DNA from: Nitrospira sp. KM1
Lineage (GTDB): Bacteria; Nitrospirota; Nitrospiria; Nitrospirales; Nitrospiraceae
NCBI RefSeq assembly: GCF_011405515.1
Contig: NZ_AP022671.1
Span: 2,480,001 to 2,544,000 of the forward strand
Direction of reading: 5' to 3'
DNA: 64,000 bases
Numbering within the stretch: position 1 is the first letter of the stretch; every line of letters starts with the position of its first letter. The notes beneath the pieces are model-generated. The model was not told the DNA's origin. It searched no databases and saw only the letters and a list, made by a program, of their open reading frames with translations. The position numbers and the translations under genes were made by a program. Below are positions 56,485-64,000 of this stretch, piece after piece.

Positions 56485-57108
56485 ATGAAACGCGTCGATA
56501 CAAAACTTCAGCAGCTTCTGCTCAACGCCGCCGAGGCCGTGGTCGCCCGTCAAGGCATTGCAAACCTGACACTCGACGCCGTGGCCGCCGAGGCCGGCAT
56601 GAGCAAAGGGGGGCTCCTGCATCACTTTCCATCGAAAGATCGGTTGGTCGTCGCGCTCGTCACGCGTTGCGCGGAGGGTTGGCGGTCCTGCTATACGGAA
56701 GCGTACGCACGAACATCGGAAGGGCCTGGGCGCATGGCGCGCGCATTGTTGAGTCATTGTCTTTCGGATGCCAAGTGCTGGACTGAGGAATTGCGCCGCA
56801 GTTCCTCCGCCGTGTTCGCGGCATTGGCCCAGAATCCCGCCCTGATCGAACCGATGCGCGCCGTGTACGCGGATCTTCACCGCCGTCTAGCAGACGACGG
56901 GTTGCCGCCCGGTGTATCGGAGGCGGTCGCCGCGGCCATCGACGGTTTATGGTTAGACTGGGTGCTGGGATTCGTTCCGCTGGAACAAACCCGCGTCGTC
57001 CGTGTGCGCAAAGCCTTGGAGGATATGCTCGCACGAGCGAAGCCTGTTCACCGCTTGCCAAAACTCGTTCCTGCCCCCGCAAAACGTGTAGGAGGGCGTC
57101 GCGCATGA
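56485..57108 (+). CDS. TetR-family transcriptional repressor
   Basis: A 207-residue repressor. The N-terminal helix-turn-helix reads NLTLDAVAAEAGMSKGGLLHHFPSKDRLVVAL, the classic TetR DNA-binding motif, and the remainder is a helical ligand-binding domain. It is preceded by two matching operators and overlaps the adaptor of RND system B by four bases, so it probably represses its own operon until an effector binds. The ligand is not predictable, though pump substrates are likely. Confidence 0.93.
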   Translation: MKRVDTKLQQLLLNAAEAVVARQGIANLTLDAVAAEAGMSKGGLLHHFPSKDRLVVALVTRCAEGWRSCYTEAYARTSEGPGRMARALLSHCLSDAKCWTEELRRSSSAVFAALAQNPALIEPMRAVYADLHRRLADDGLPPGVSEAVAAAIDGLWLDWVLGFVPLEQTRVVRVRKALEDMLARAKPVHRLPKLVPAPAKRVGGRRA

Positions 57109-58229
57109 CGGCACATCATTGGATGAAATCGTTGCTGCTTCTCCTGACGGTCGTGGTGCTCGGTATCGGCTTGGCGGCATGGAAATATACGTCTATCCAG
57201 GAAAATGCCGCGGCCTCGGCAAATCAGCCGGAACCGATGGAATCGGTCACCGCGGCTCCGGCTCGCGCGCTCGAACATCGGATGAGCGCGACCTCGATCG
57301 GGACGGTGCTCGCATTGCGTTCCATCAGTTTGCGTAACGAACTTCCGGGGACCGTGAAGGAAGTCACGTTGACGCCCGGACAGATCGTTGAAAAGGGAAC
57401 GGTGCTGGTGGCGCTCGATGTGTCGGTCGAAGAGGCCGATCTGAAGGCGCAGCAGGCGCAAGCTGCTCTCGCGCAGGCCGTGCTCAAACGACGACAACAT
57501 CTGCGACAGGATCTCGCGACGGCGCAGGAAGAAGTGGATCGGGCGCGTGCCGATCTCGACGTGGCCTTGGCCCAGATTGCGCGCACGAAGGCGATCATCG
57601 CCCGAAAAACGATCAGAGCACCCTTTCGCGCGAGGATCGGGTTGGCCGATGTGCATCCGGGGCAATATCTGAATGAAGGGAGTCAGCTCACGACGTTGCA
57701 GGGCGTTGACGACGCCGTACACATCGACTTCATGGTGGCGCAGCAGGTGGCGGCGGGACTGCGTGTGGGTGACAGCGTGGAGGTATTCTCCGCCGAGCAA
57801 TCGGCGCCGGTAACCGCAAAGCTCGTTGCGATCGACGCACGGGTCGATCCGGCGACCCGCAATGCCATGATTCGCGCCAGAATTGAAGGTGCCAGTGGGA
57901 CACCATCACCCGGATCGTCCGTCCGCGTCAGAGTCCCGGTCGGTCCGTCGAGGAAAGGTGTCGCCATTCCGGCTAGTGCGCTGCGAAAGGGGCCGGGAGG
58001 CGATCAGGTCTTCGTGATTACTCCGGACAAGGACGGCAATCCCCGGGCGTACGGACGGCAGGTGGAGACCGGCACCATGCTCGGTGAAGAAGTCGTCATT
58101 CTCGATGGTTTGCCGGCCGGCCAACTCGTCGCGACCTCCGGATCGTTCAAGCTCCGCGATGCCGTGCGCGTCATCATCGCCGATGCGGATGCGAAGAACG
58201 GACAGGACCACGGACCGGACGGACAATAA
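57105..58229 (+). CDS. RND system B: periplasmic adaptor
   Basis: A 374-residue membrane-fusion protein anchored by an N-terminal helix (SLLLLLTVVVLGIGLAAWKY). The lipoyl half-motifs RNELPGTVKEVTLTPGQIVEKGTVLVALDV and the beta-barrel RARIGLADVHPGQYLNEGSQL are typical of MdtA/CusB-like adaptors. It starts within the TetR stop (ATGA) and precedes the pump by 42 bases. It differs clearly from the adaptors of systems A and C. Confidence 0.92.
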   Translation: MTAHHWMKSLLLLLTVVVLGIGLAAWKYTSIQENAAASANQPEPMESVTAAPARALEHRMSATSIGTVLALRSISLRNELPGTVKEVTLTPGQIVEKGTVLVALDVSVEEADLKAQQAQAALAQAVLKRRQHLRQDLATAQEEVDRARADLDVALAQIARTKAIIARKTIRAPFRARIGLADVHPGQYLNEGSQLTTLQGVDDAVHIDFMVAQQVAAGLRVGDSVEVFSAEQSAPVTAKLVAIDARVDPATRNAMIRARIEGASGTPSPGSSVRVRVPVGPSRKGVAIPASALRKGPGGDQVFVITPDKDGNPRAYGRQVETGTMLGEEVVILDGLPAGQLVATSGSFKLRDAVRVIIADADAKNGQDHGPDGQ

Positions 58230-58270
58230 CTGCGGATGCACCTGTAGACAAGCGAAGAAGAGACGAGAAC

Positions 58271-61200
58271 ATGCGTAGGTTCACCGACATCTTTATCAAG
58301 CATCCTGTCCTGGCGGTGGTCGTCAACCTCGTCATCGTGCTCGTGGGCTGGCGGGCGCTGACCGTCCTCCCTCTGCAGCAATATCCGAAAATCGAAAGTT
58401 CCTCGATCATTATCACCACGGTCTATTACGGAGCCGCGGCCGAGACGGTGCGCGGTTTTCTCACAACCCCGATCGAGCGGGTGGTGTCTGCGATCAGCGG
58501 GGTGGATTATCTGGAATCGACAAGCCGCGCCGGCGTCAGCACGGTCACCGTCCACCTGAAATTGAACCACAACAGCACGGCGGCACTCGCCGAAGTCACC
58601 GCGCGCCTGCAGCAGGTCCGCTCGGAACTGCCGCCGGAAGCGGAGCCCCCCGTCGTCGAAGTTCAACGGGCCGACCGGCCGTATGCATCGTTCTATCTCA
58701 GTTTCACGTCGTCGGAACGGAGCGTCCCGGCGGTGACCGATTGGCTTGTCCGAACTCTGCAGCCGCAACTGGCCACGCTTGCCGGCGTGCAACGGGTCAC
58801 CATCGAAGGCGGGCGGCAGATTGCCATGCGCATCTGGATCGATCCCGACCGCCTCGCCATGTTCAATCTTTCGCCGGGAGACGTGCAGGCGGCCTTGCGG
58901 CGCAACAATTACCTGGCCGCCGTCGGACGCACGAAGGGCAATCAGGTCCAGGTGAATCTGCTGGCGAACACCGACCTGCGTTCCACCGAGGAATTCGAAC
59001 ATCTGATCGTCGCTGATCGCGGAGGCGCGATCGTTCGGTTGAGCGATGTGGCGCGAGTCGAGTTGGGGGCCGAAGAGGCCGAGATGGTCGCCAAGTACGG
59101 CAAGACCGAGGGTGTCTATCTGGGGGTATGGCCGTTGGTCGGTTCGAACGAGATCGAGGTCGCGCACCGCCTGCGTGATGAAATGGAGCGCATCAGACCG
59201 ACCCTGCCCAAAGACATCGACATGCGGTTGGTCTGGGACGGAACGATGTTCATGGAAAACGCGTTGAAGGAGATTACCAAAACACTCGGTGAGACGATTT
59301 TAATCGTCGCCGTCGTCGTCTTCCTCTTCATGGGTTCGGTGCGCACGGCGCTCGTCCCATTGGTGGCCATGCCCATTTCGCTGGTTGGCGCGGCCATCTT
59401 CATGTACACGTTCGGCTTCAGTTTGAATCTTCTGACCATTCTGGCCATCGTCCTGTCGGTTGGGCTGGTGGTCGACGACGCGATCGTCGTCGTCGAAAAC
59501 GTCGAGCGCCATGTCCGACTGGGCAAATCCAGAATCGAGGCCGCATTGGTCGGCGCCCGCGAACTGGTCGGCCCAATTATCGCCATGACGATCACGCTGG
59601 CTGCGGTCTACGCGCCGATCGGCTTTCAGGGCGGATTGACGGGTTCGCTCTTCTTGGAATTTGCGATCACACTGGCCGCCGCCGTGGTGCTTTCCGGCAT
59701 CGTGGCGGTGACGCTGTCTCCTGTGATGAGTTCGCGTTTCGTCCATGCTCAGGGAGAGGAAGGCCGCTTTACCAAATTCGTCAATGGTGCGTTCGAGCTG
59801 GTGCGTCGGCTGTACGCCCGGATGCTCGATGCGGCGCTTGAAATGCGCTGGGCGATCGTCGCAGCCTCGTTGCTGGTCATGGTGGCGGCTTGGCCGCTCT
59901 ACATGTTTTCCAAGCAGGAACTCGCGCCAGTCGAGGATCAGAGCCACATCAGTCTGTTTCTCGAAGCCTCGCCGGATTCGACCTTGGAGGCGAGCAACCG
60001 GGACACGATGAAGGTCGTGGATGCGGTCACGGCATTTCCGGAAGCGCGATTCATGTGGTCGTTGACGACGGCTTGGGGCGGGTTTGGCGGCATGGTGGCC
60101 AAGGACTGGCACGAGCGGACCCGTTCGACGGAGGAACTGTTCGGACAGGTCTTCGGCGCGGTGTCGCAGGTCCCGGGGCTGCGGGTCTTTCCCCGACTCG
60201 ATCCCCCGCTGCCGACGCCCGGTCAATACGATGTCGAACTGGTGCTGCAGAGCGATGCCCCGGTAGGACAGATGATGGAAACGGCCGGGGCGGTTCTCGG
60301 AGCCGGTTGGCAAAGCGGCAAATTCTTGTATGTCGATACCGATCTGAAAATCGACTTGCCGGAAGCCCGAGTGGTTCTGGATCGGGAGCGGCTCGCGGAT
60401 CTTGGATTCGATCTGGCCGGTGTCGGGCGTGAACTCGGCACGCTGCTCGGCGGTGCGTACGTCAATCGGTTCAATTTCTTCGATCGCAGCTATAAAGTGA
60501 TTCCGCAGATCGGTGATCGAGACCGGGCAACGGTCGGACCGCTGCTCGATCTCAAAATCAAGACGCCGGGCGGGCAACTCGTTCCCGTATCGACCTTTAC
60601 GCACATAGAGTCGAGTACGGCGCCGCGCACCTTGAACCGGTTTCAGCAGCGCAACGCCGTGAGAATTTTCGGCGGAGTCAAGCCGGGCGTGACGAAGGAC
60701 GAAGGGTTGCGGGTGCTCGAACAGGCAGTCGGTTCGACGGGGGGCTCGCGCGTGGTGCTCGATTATGCCGGCGAATCACGGCAGATCCGTCATGAAGGAT
60801 CCGCTCTCACGGTCACACTCGGCTTCGCCATCGTCCTGATTTATCTGGTCCTGGCTGCGCAATTTCAGAGTTTTCGCGATCCGCTGATCGTCCTGCTCGG
60901 CTCAGTACCGCTGGCGATCTCGGGAGCGTTGGTCTTCAGTTTTCTCGATCTCACCACCATCAACATTTATTCACAGGTCGGGTTGATCACTCTTGTGGGA
61001 TTAATCGCTAAAAACGGCATTCTCATCGTAGAGTTTGCCAACACGCTCCAGGCCCGTGGCCTGCCCAAGATCGATGCGTTGCGTGAAGCGTCGGTGACCC
61101 GGCTACGACCTGTACTGATGACCTCCGCGGCCACCGTCTTTGGCCATCTTCCTTTGGTGCTCGCCACCGGGCCCGGAGCGGCGGCGCGCAATAGCATCGG

Positions 61201-61378
61201 AGCCGTACTCGTCACCGGCATGACGGTGGGAACGCTGTTTACGCTGTTCGTCGTACCGGTGTTCTACTCGCTGATCGCCGCACAGCATCAACCGGACCGC
61301 CCGAATGTCGCCACGGGCGACGTTCGGCCGAGATCAACCGGCCATCCGGTTCCCACACCCTCCTTTGTAGAAACGTAA
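58271..61378 (+). CDS. RND system B: inner-membrane multidrug pump
   Basis: A 1035-residue RND pump of the MdtB/MdtC-like or MexF-like branch. It has MRRFTDIFIKHPVLAVVVNL at the start, the TM4 aspartates in LVVDDAIVVVENVERHVRLG, and GLIAKNGILIVEFANTLQARG in the second half. It should use the proton gradient to export amphipathic compounds with the adaptor before it. No outer-membrane factor gene follows, so it would borrow one, for example that of system A. The double palindrome of the sigma54 type starts ten bases after its stop. Confidence 0.94.
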   Translation: MRRFTDIFIKHPVLAVVVNLVIVLVGWRALTVLPLQQYPKIESSSIIITTVYYGAAAETVRGFLTTPIERVVSAISGVDYLESTSRAGVSTVTVHLKLNHNSTAALAEVTARLQQVRSELPPEAEPPVVEVQRADRPYASFYLSFTSSERSVPAVTDWLVRTLQPQLATLAGVQRVTIEGGRQIAMRIWIDPDRLAMFNLSPGDVQAALRRNNYLAAVGRTKGNQVQVNLLANTDLRSTEEFEHLIVADRGGAIVRLSDVARVELGAEEAEMVAKYGKTEGVYLGVWPLVGSNEIEVAHRLRDEMERIRPTLPKDIDMRLVWDGTMFMENALKEITKTLGETILIVAVVVFLFMGSVRTALVPLVAMPISLVGAAIFMYTFGFSLNLLTILAIVLSVGLVVDDAIVVVENVERHVRLGKSRIEAALVGARELVGPIIAMTITLAAVYAPIGFQGGLTGSLFLEFAITLAAAVVLSGIVAVTLSPVMSSRFVHAQGEEGRFTKFVNGAFELVRRLYARMLDAALEMRWAIVAASLLVMVAAWPLYMFSKQELAPVEDQSHISLFLEASPDSTLEASNRDTMKVVDAVTAFPEARFMWSLTTAWGGFGGMVAKDWHERTRSTEELFGQVFGAVSQVPGLRVFPRLDPPLPTPGQYDVELVLQSDAPVGQMMETAGAVLGAGWQSGKFLYVDTDLKIDLPEARVVLDRERLADLGFDLAGVGRELGTLLGGAYVNRFNFFDRSYKVIPQIGDRDRATVGPLLDLKIKTPGGQLVPVSTFTHIESSTAPRTLNRFQQRNAVRIFGGVKPGVTKDEGLRVLEQAVGSTGGSRVVLDYAGESRQIRHEGSALTVTLGFAIVLIYLVLAAQFQSFRDPLIVLLGSVPLAISGALVFSFLDLTTINIYSQVGLITLVGLIAKNGILIVEFANTLQARGLPKIDALREASVTRLRPVLMTSAATVFGHLPLVLATGPGAAARNSIGAVLVTGMTVGTLFTLFVVPVFYSLIAAQHQPDRPNVATGDVRPRSTGHPVPTPSFVET

Positions 61379-61387
61379 CGCGGTCGC

Positions 61388-61421
61388 TGCCGACGTCTCG
61401 GCTCGTGCCGAGATATCGGCA
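61388..61421. promoter_or_regulatory. Second double TGCCGA-N4-TCGGCA site, ahead of the STAS/RND-C operon
   Basis: TGCCGA-CGTC-TCGGCT (61388-61403) and TGCCGA-GATA-TCGGCA (61406-61421), centres 18 bases apart, exactly as at 54183-54216. Twenty bases (CGTGCCGAGATRTCGGCAGT) are shared between the two loci with one change. It sits downstream of the RND-B pump and upstream of the STAS gene. Confidence 0.68.
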
Positions 61422-61508
61422 GTCCCGATTCGTCACATTAAGCATGGCTTAGATATAAGTCTTGATTCATGATAATTTTCAATATTTTAGGAGAAGGCTC
61501 TTTATTCA

Positions 61509-61523
61509 TGGCAAGGAACGGGC
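61509..61523 (+). promoter_or_regulatory. Possible sigma54 promoter ahead of the STAS gene
   Basis: TGGCAAGGAACGGGC has the required GG and GC ten bases apart and TGGCA at -24, but GG in place of TT before the -12 GC. It lies 88-121 bases after the double site and 36 bases before the ATG. It is a weaker match than the site at 54327. Confidence 0.4.
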
Positions 61524-61558
61524 TTTGCCATGGCCAGGTATTAGATAAGGAGCTGACG

Positions 61559-61873
61559 ATGCTAAAAATAAGTGAACGACAGGAGAAGGACGAAGGTCCC
61601 ATTTCTCTGATTCTTGAAGGGCGCCTCGCCGGTCCATGGGTGGGAGAAGCCGACCTCTATTGGGGCCGTATCGCTGCTGCCCAGCGAAGTCACGCAGCGG
61701 TCGATTTGAGCGGTTTGACTTTCGTCGATGCGGACGGCAAGGCGCTCCTCACTCGAATGTGGCAAGACGGAGCCCGGTTATCCGCGACCGGATGTTTAAT
61801 GAGATGTCTTGTCGAGGAAATTACCGGAAAAGGTCAGAAACGGTCAGACCTAACCAAGCAGTGTTCGGATTAA
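61559..61873 (+). CDS. STAS-domain-like protein
   Basis: A 104-residue soluble protein. ISLILEGRLAGPWVGEADLY and AAVDLSGLTFVDADGKALLT follow the STAS/anti-sigma-antagonist fold, but the phosphorylated Ser motif (DSSG) is changed to DADG, so phospho-control is unlikely. Such proteins sit next to RND or Mla-type operons as small partners. AAGGAG upstream of ATG 61559 sets the start; the frame is open to 61469 without a site. It begins the operon STAS - small membrane protein - RND-C. Confidence 0.75.
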   Translation: MLKISERQEKDEGPISLILEGRLAGPWVGEADLYWGRIAAAQRSHAAVDLSGLTFVDADGKALLTRMWQDGARLSATGCLMRCLVEEITGKGQKRSDLTKQCSD

Positions 61874-61889
61874 CTTCTCGGAGGTGATC

Positions 61890-62030
61890 ATGGAATCGAT
61901 CACAGCAATCACCCTGACAATTGCTTTACAGGTGTCGATCATTTTCATTGCGGGTCTTTCATGGTGCTATGCGGCGTTCAAAGTGGCCCGTGCAGCACAC
62001 AATAGGAAACTGCGACGGGACCTCGAATGA
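61890..62030 (+). CDS. Small single-helix membrane protein, 46 aa
   Basis: An ORF of 46 residues, MESITAITLTIALQVSIIFI, then AGLSWCYAAFKVARAAHNRK and a basic tail. It has one hydrophobic helix of about 25 residues with positive charges after it, so it would sit with its C-terminus in the cytosol. GGAGGTG lies four bases before the ATG and the stop overlaps the adaptor start by four bases (ATGA), which strongly suggests translation. It may be a small accessory subunit of the pump, comparable in size to AcrZ, though not related in sequence as far as I can see. Confidence 0.75.
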   Translation: MESITAITLTIALQVSIIFIAGLSWCYAAFKVARAAHNRKLRRDLE

Positions 62031-63229
62031 TGAACACACGCGTGAAGATGATAGGTCCCGGCGTTCAGCCGCGCATGCTGATGCTCGCGGTGGCCGTGGT
62101 TCTTGGACTGAGCGGTTGCAGGCAGGAGGCCGGCTCTGCCCCCCCGCAGCAGCTGCCTCAGGTTGAGGTGGTCACCGTGACGACACAGACGGTGCCCGAT
62201 GAGCCGGAATTTATCGGCCAGGCGGAAGCCTCGCGCCCCGTGGAGATCCGATCGCAGGTCACAGGCATTTTGAAGGCCGTGCTCTATCCCGAGGGGCGCG
62301 ATGTGAAAAAGGGAGACCGGCTGTATCAAATCGATCCGGTTCCATTTCAAGCGGCCGCGGCCGGCGCCAAGGCCAAGATCGCGCAAGCCGAGGCAAAGGT
62401 CGTTCAGGCAAAGCAGGATCTTGCGCGAGTCAAGCCCCTCTTGGCCGATCAGGCCGTGAGTCAGAAAGATGTCGACGATGCCATTGCCGCGGATCTCTCA
62501 GCCAAGGCTGCGGTTCAAGGTGCCAAGGCCGATCTGATCAAAGCTCAATTCGATTTGGACAATACGCTGATCATCGCGCCGATCGCCGGGTTGATCGAGC
62601 GAAGCCGCTACTACGAAGGCCGTCTGGTCTCGGCTCAGACCGATTTGCTGACCACCATTCATCGTGTCGATCCGATGTACGTTGTCGTGAGCGTTCCGGA
62701 GACGTTCCTTTTGAAACGTCAGCGCGATATCGAGCAAAAGAAGATCGAACATCCCGGCGTCTATCAACTGCGGGGCGTCCTGAAGCTGATGGACGGGACT
62801 CTTTATCCGCAGGAAGGTGTGCTGGATTTGATGGAACCAGGCTTGCGGACGGAGACCGGATCGCGCCAGGTGCGCATGACATTCGCCAATCCGAAACGAG
62901 CGTTGCTGCCCGGTCAGTTCGTCAACGTGAAATTCAAGGGAGATGCAAAGCCCAACGCGGTCCTCATCCCGCAGCGCTCGGTCCAACAAGGTCCCCAGGG
63001 GCCGTTCGTCTATGTGGTCGGTCCGGAGGACAAGATCGAAATCCGAAATGTCCAGGCTTCGGCCTGGCAGGGTGACCAGTGGCTCATCGATTCGGGGTTA
63101 CAAACAGGCGAACGCGTGGTCGTCAACGGGTTGATGAAGATTGGACCTGGCGCTCTCGTCAATGCCGTGCCTCTTGGAGCGGTGCCATCGACTGAAACGG
63201 CCCCTCCCACCGAACCGAAACAGGGATGA
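62027..63229 (+). CDS. RND system C: periplasmic adaptor lipoprotein
   Basis: A 400-residue adaptor with lipobox LSGC at Cys31. It is a clear paralog of the system A adaptor: PDEPEFIGQAEASRPVEIRSQVTGILK, GRDVKKGDRLYQIDPVPFQA and QAKQDLARVKPLLADQAVSQKDV are almost the same words. The C-terminus ends in a Pro/Thr-rich tail. The ATG overlaps the preceding small membrane gene. The pump gene begins four bases after its stop. Confidence 0.93.
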   Translation: MMNTRVKMIGPGVQPRMLMLAVAVVLGLSGCRQEAGSAPPQQLPQVEVVTVTTQTVPDEPEFIGQAEASRPVEIRSQVTGILKAVLYPEGRDVKKGDRLYQIDPVPFQAAAAGAKAKIAQAEAKVVQAKQDLARVKPLLADQAVSQKDVDDAIAADLSAKAAVQGAKADLIKAQFDLDNTLIIAPIAGLIERSRYYEGRLVSAQTDLLTTIHRVDPMYVVVSVPETFLLKRQRDIEQKKIEHPGVYQLRGVLKLMDGTLYPQEGVLDLMEPGLRTETGSRQVRMTFANPKRALLPGQFVNVKFKGDAKPNAVLIPQRSVQQGPQGPFVYVVGPEDKIEIRNVQASAWQGDQWLIDSGLQTGERVVVNGLMKIGPGALVNAVPLGAVPSTETAPPTEPKQG

Positions 63230-63232
63230 GCC

Positions 63233-64000
63233 GTGACTTCACACGTCTTCATTGATCGGCCGATTCTGGCCTCCGTCGTATCCATCATCATCGTCGTCAT
63301 GGGACTGCTTGCCGTGCAGTTTTTGCCGATTGCGCAGTTTCCTGAAATCACCCCACCGGTGGTGCAGATCGATGCGGACTATCCCGGCGCCAGCGCGGAG
63401 GTCGTCGCAGAATCTGTCGCGCGGGCGATCGAGGTCCAGTTGCCGGGGATCGACAACCTCGTCTACTTTGACAGCACGAGCAGCAACGACGGCCATGTGA
63501 CCATCAAGTTGACGTTCGAAATCGGGACCGATCCGGACATCGCGCAAGTCCAAACCCAGAATAGAGAAAAATTGGCGGAGCCCCAGCTGCCTCCAGAGGT
63601 GATCCGGCAGGGCGTCAGTGTCAAGAAGATGTCTCCTGATCTGGTGGCCGTGATCGCGCTCAAGTCCACCGATCCGAATCACGACGCGGTCTTCCTGTCC
63701 AACTACGCCATCTTGCGTTTGGTCGACAACGTGCGTCGCGTCAAGGGAGTCGGAGATGCGATGGTGTTTGGACAGCAGAACTACAGCATGCGCATCATCC
63801 TGAATCCGCTGCACATGGCCAAACTGGGACTGACGCCGACGGATATCGCTGCCACCATCCGCGAGCAAAACAGGGACTATCCGGCCGGCACCATCGGACG
63901 CGAGCCAGCTCCAAAGGGTACCGAGATGACCATTCCGGTGATCACGAAGGGCCGGCTGACCGAGGTCCAGGACTTTGAAGAGCTGATCGTCCGCGCGATG
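63233..64000 (+). CDS. RND system C: inner-membrane pump, N-terminal 256 residues
   Basis: The pump runs off the right edge. The visible part begins with a GTG and reads MTSHVFIDRPILASVVSIII, ITPPVVQIDADYPGASAEVV, QVQTQNREKLAEPQLPPEVI and NYSMRIILNPLHMAKLGLTP. These are the porter-domain landmarks of HAE1 pumps, and it is closely similar to the system A pump over this length. With the adaptor it would form a second AcrAB-like system. Whether an outer-membrane gene follows cannot be seen. Confidence 0.93.
   Translation, partial: MTSHVFIDRPILASVVSIIIVVMGLLAVQFLPIAQFPEITPPVVQIDADYPGASAEVVAESVARAIEVQLPGIDNLVYFDSTSSNDGHVTIKLTFEIGTDPDIAQVQTQNREKLAEPQLPPEVIRQGVSVKKMSPDLVAVIALKSTDPNHDAVFLSNYAILRLVDNVRRVKGVGDAMVFGQQNYSMRIILNPLHMAKLGLTPTDIAATIREQNRDYPAGTIGREPAPKGTEMTIPVITKGRLTEVQDFEELIVRAM

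Overview
The window looks like a chromosomal segment of a Nitrospirota bacterium, most probably Nitrospira. This is inferred from overall protein character, moderate-to-high GC, a dnaA-dnaN-gyrB-gyrA core, a complete PQQ operon and an inorganic-carbon (DAC/Mps-type) locus suited to an autotroph. No rRNA, tRNA or CRISPR array was found. The assignment to genus is not proven by the sequence alone.

Layout. 1-9.1 kb, minus strand: the 5' end of the ABC-F translation factor EttA, a 56-residue Cys-containing protein, two alpha/beta hydrolases, a 1074-residue membrane protein of unknown function, a lipoprotein sugar-dehydrogenase-like quinoprotein and the AMPylase SelO. 9.25-18.75 kb: an inorganic-carbon/membrane-potential cluster. 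A divergent MpsC (DUF2294) gene faces two tandem NuoL-like DabB paralogs, a NuoM-like subunit, the zinc protein DabA (DUF2309), a P-II-like protein and a small unknown. The first DabB gene has a long leader ending in an intrinsic-terminator-like hairpin just before the start codon. 18.75-19.9 kb: a small accessory patch with a 121-bp MITE-like repeat, an orphan gene and a frameshifted FitA/VapB-type antitoxin. 19.9-34.4 kb: TPR protein, long-form ThyX, HisS, a DsrE/DsrF/DsrH-like trio, a probable oriC with DnaA boxes, then dnaA, dnaN, gyrB, gyrA, DciA and SmpB. 34.4-38.9 kb: pirin (behind an operator-bearing promoter and a 5 x 11-bp repeat), a DsbA/FrnE-like oxidoreductase, VOC, SnoaL-like, metallo-beta-lactamase-fold and NmrA-like proteins. 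39.0-45.5 kb: pqqABCDE continuing into a permease, a second quinoprotein dehydrogenase, an SDR, a helical protein and a VOC protein. 45.7-64.0 kb: three RND efflux systems. System A is complete, B lacks an outer-membrane gene, and C is cut by the window edge. Among them lie a GAF-sigma54 activator, a DedA-rhodanese fusion, a TerB/Coq4-like protein and a TetR regulator with a double operator.

How it fits together. PqqA-E would make the cofactor for the two soluble-type quinoprotein dehydrogenases here (5.5-7.4 kb and 42.7-43.8 kb). The DabB/DabA/P-II cluster would supply bicarbonate, or set membrane potential, for CO2 fixation. The most novel-looking regulatory signal is a pair of identical-format 16-bp palindromes (TGCCGA-N4-TCGGCA, two copies 18 bp apart). 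One pair lies just downstream of the GAF-sigma54 activator, ahead of a good -24/-12 promoter for the DedA-rhodanese gene. The other lies ahead of the STAS/RND-C operon. Together they suggest a local sigma54 envelope-stress regulon.
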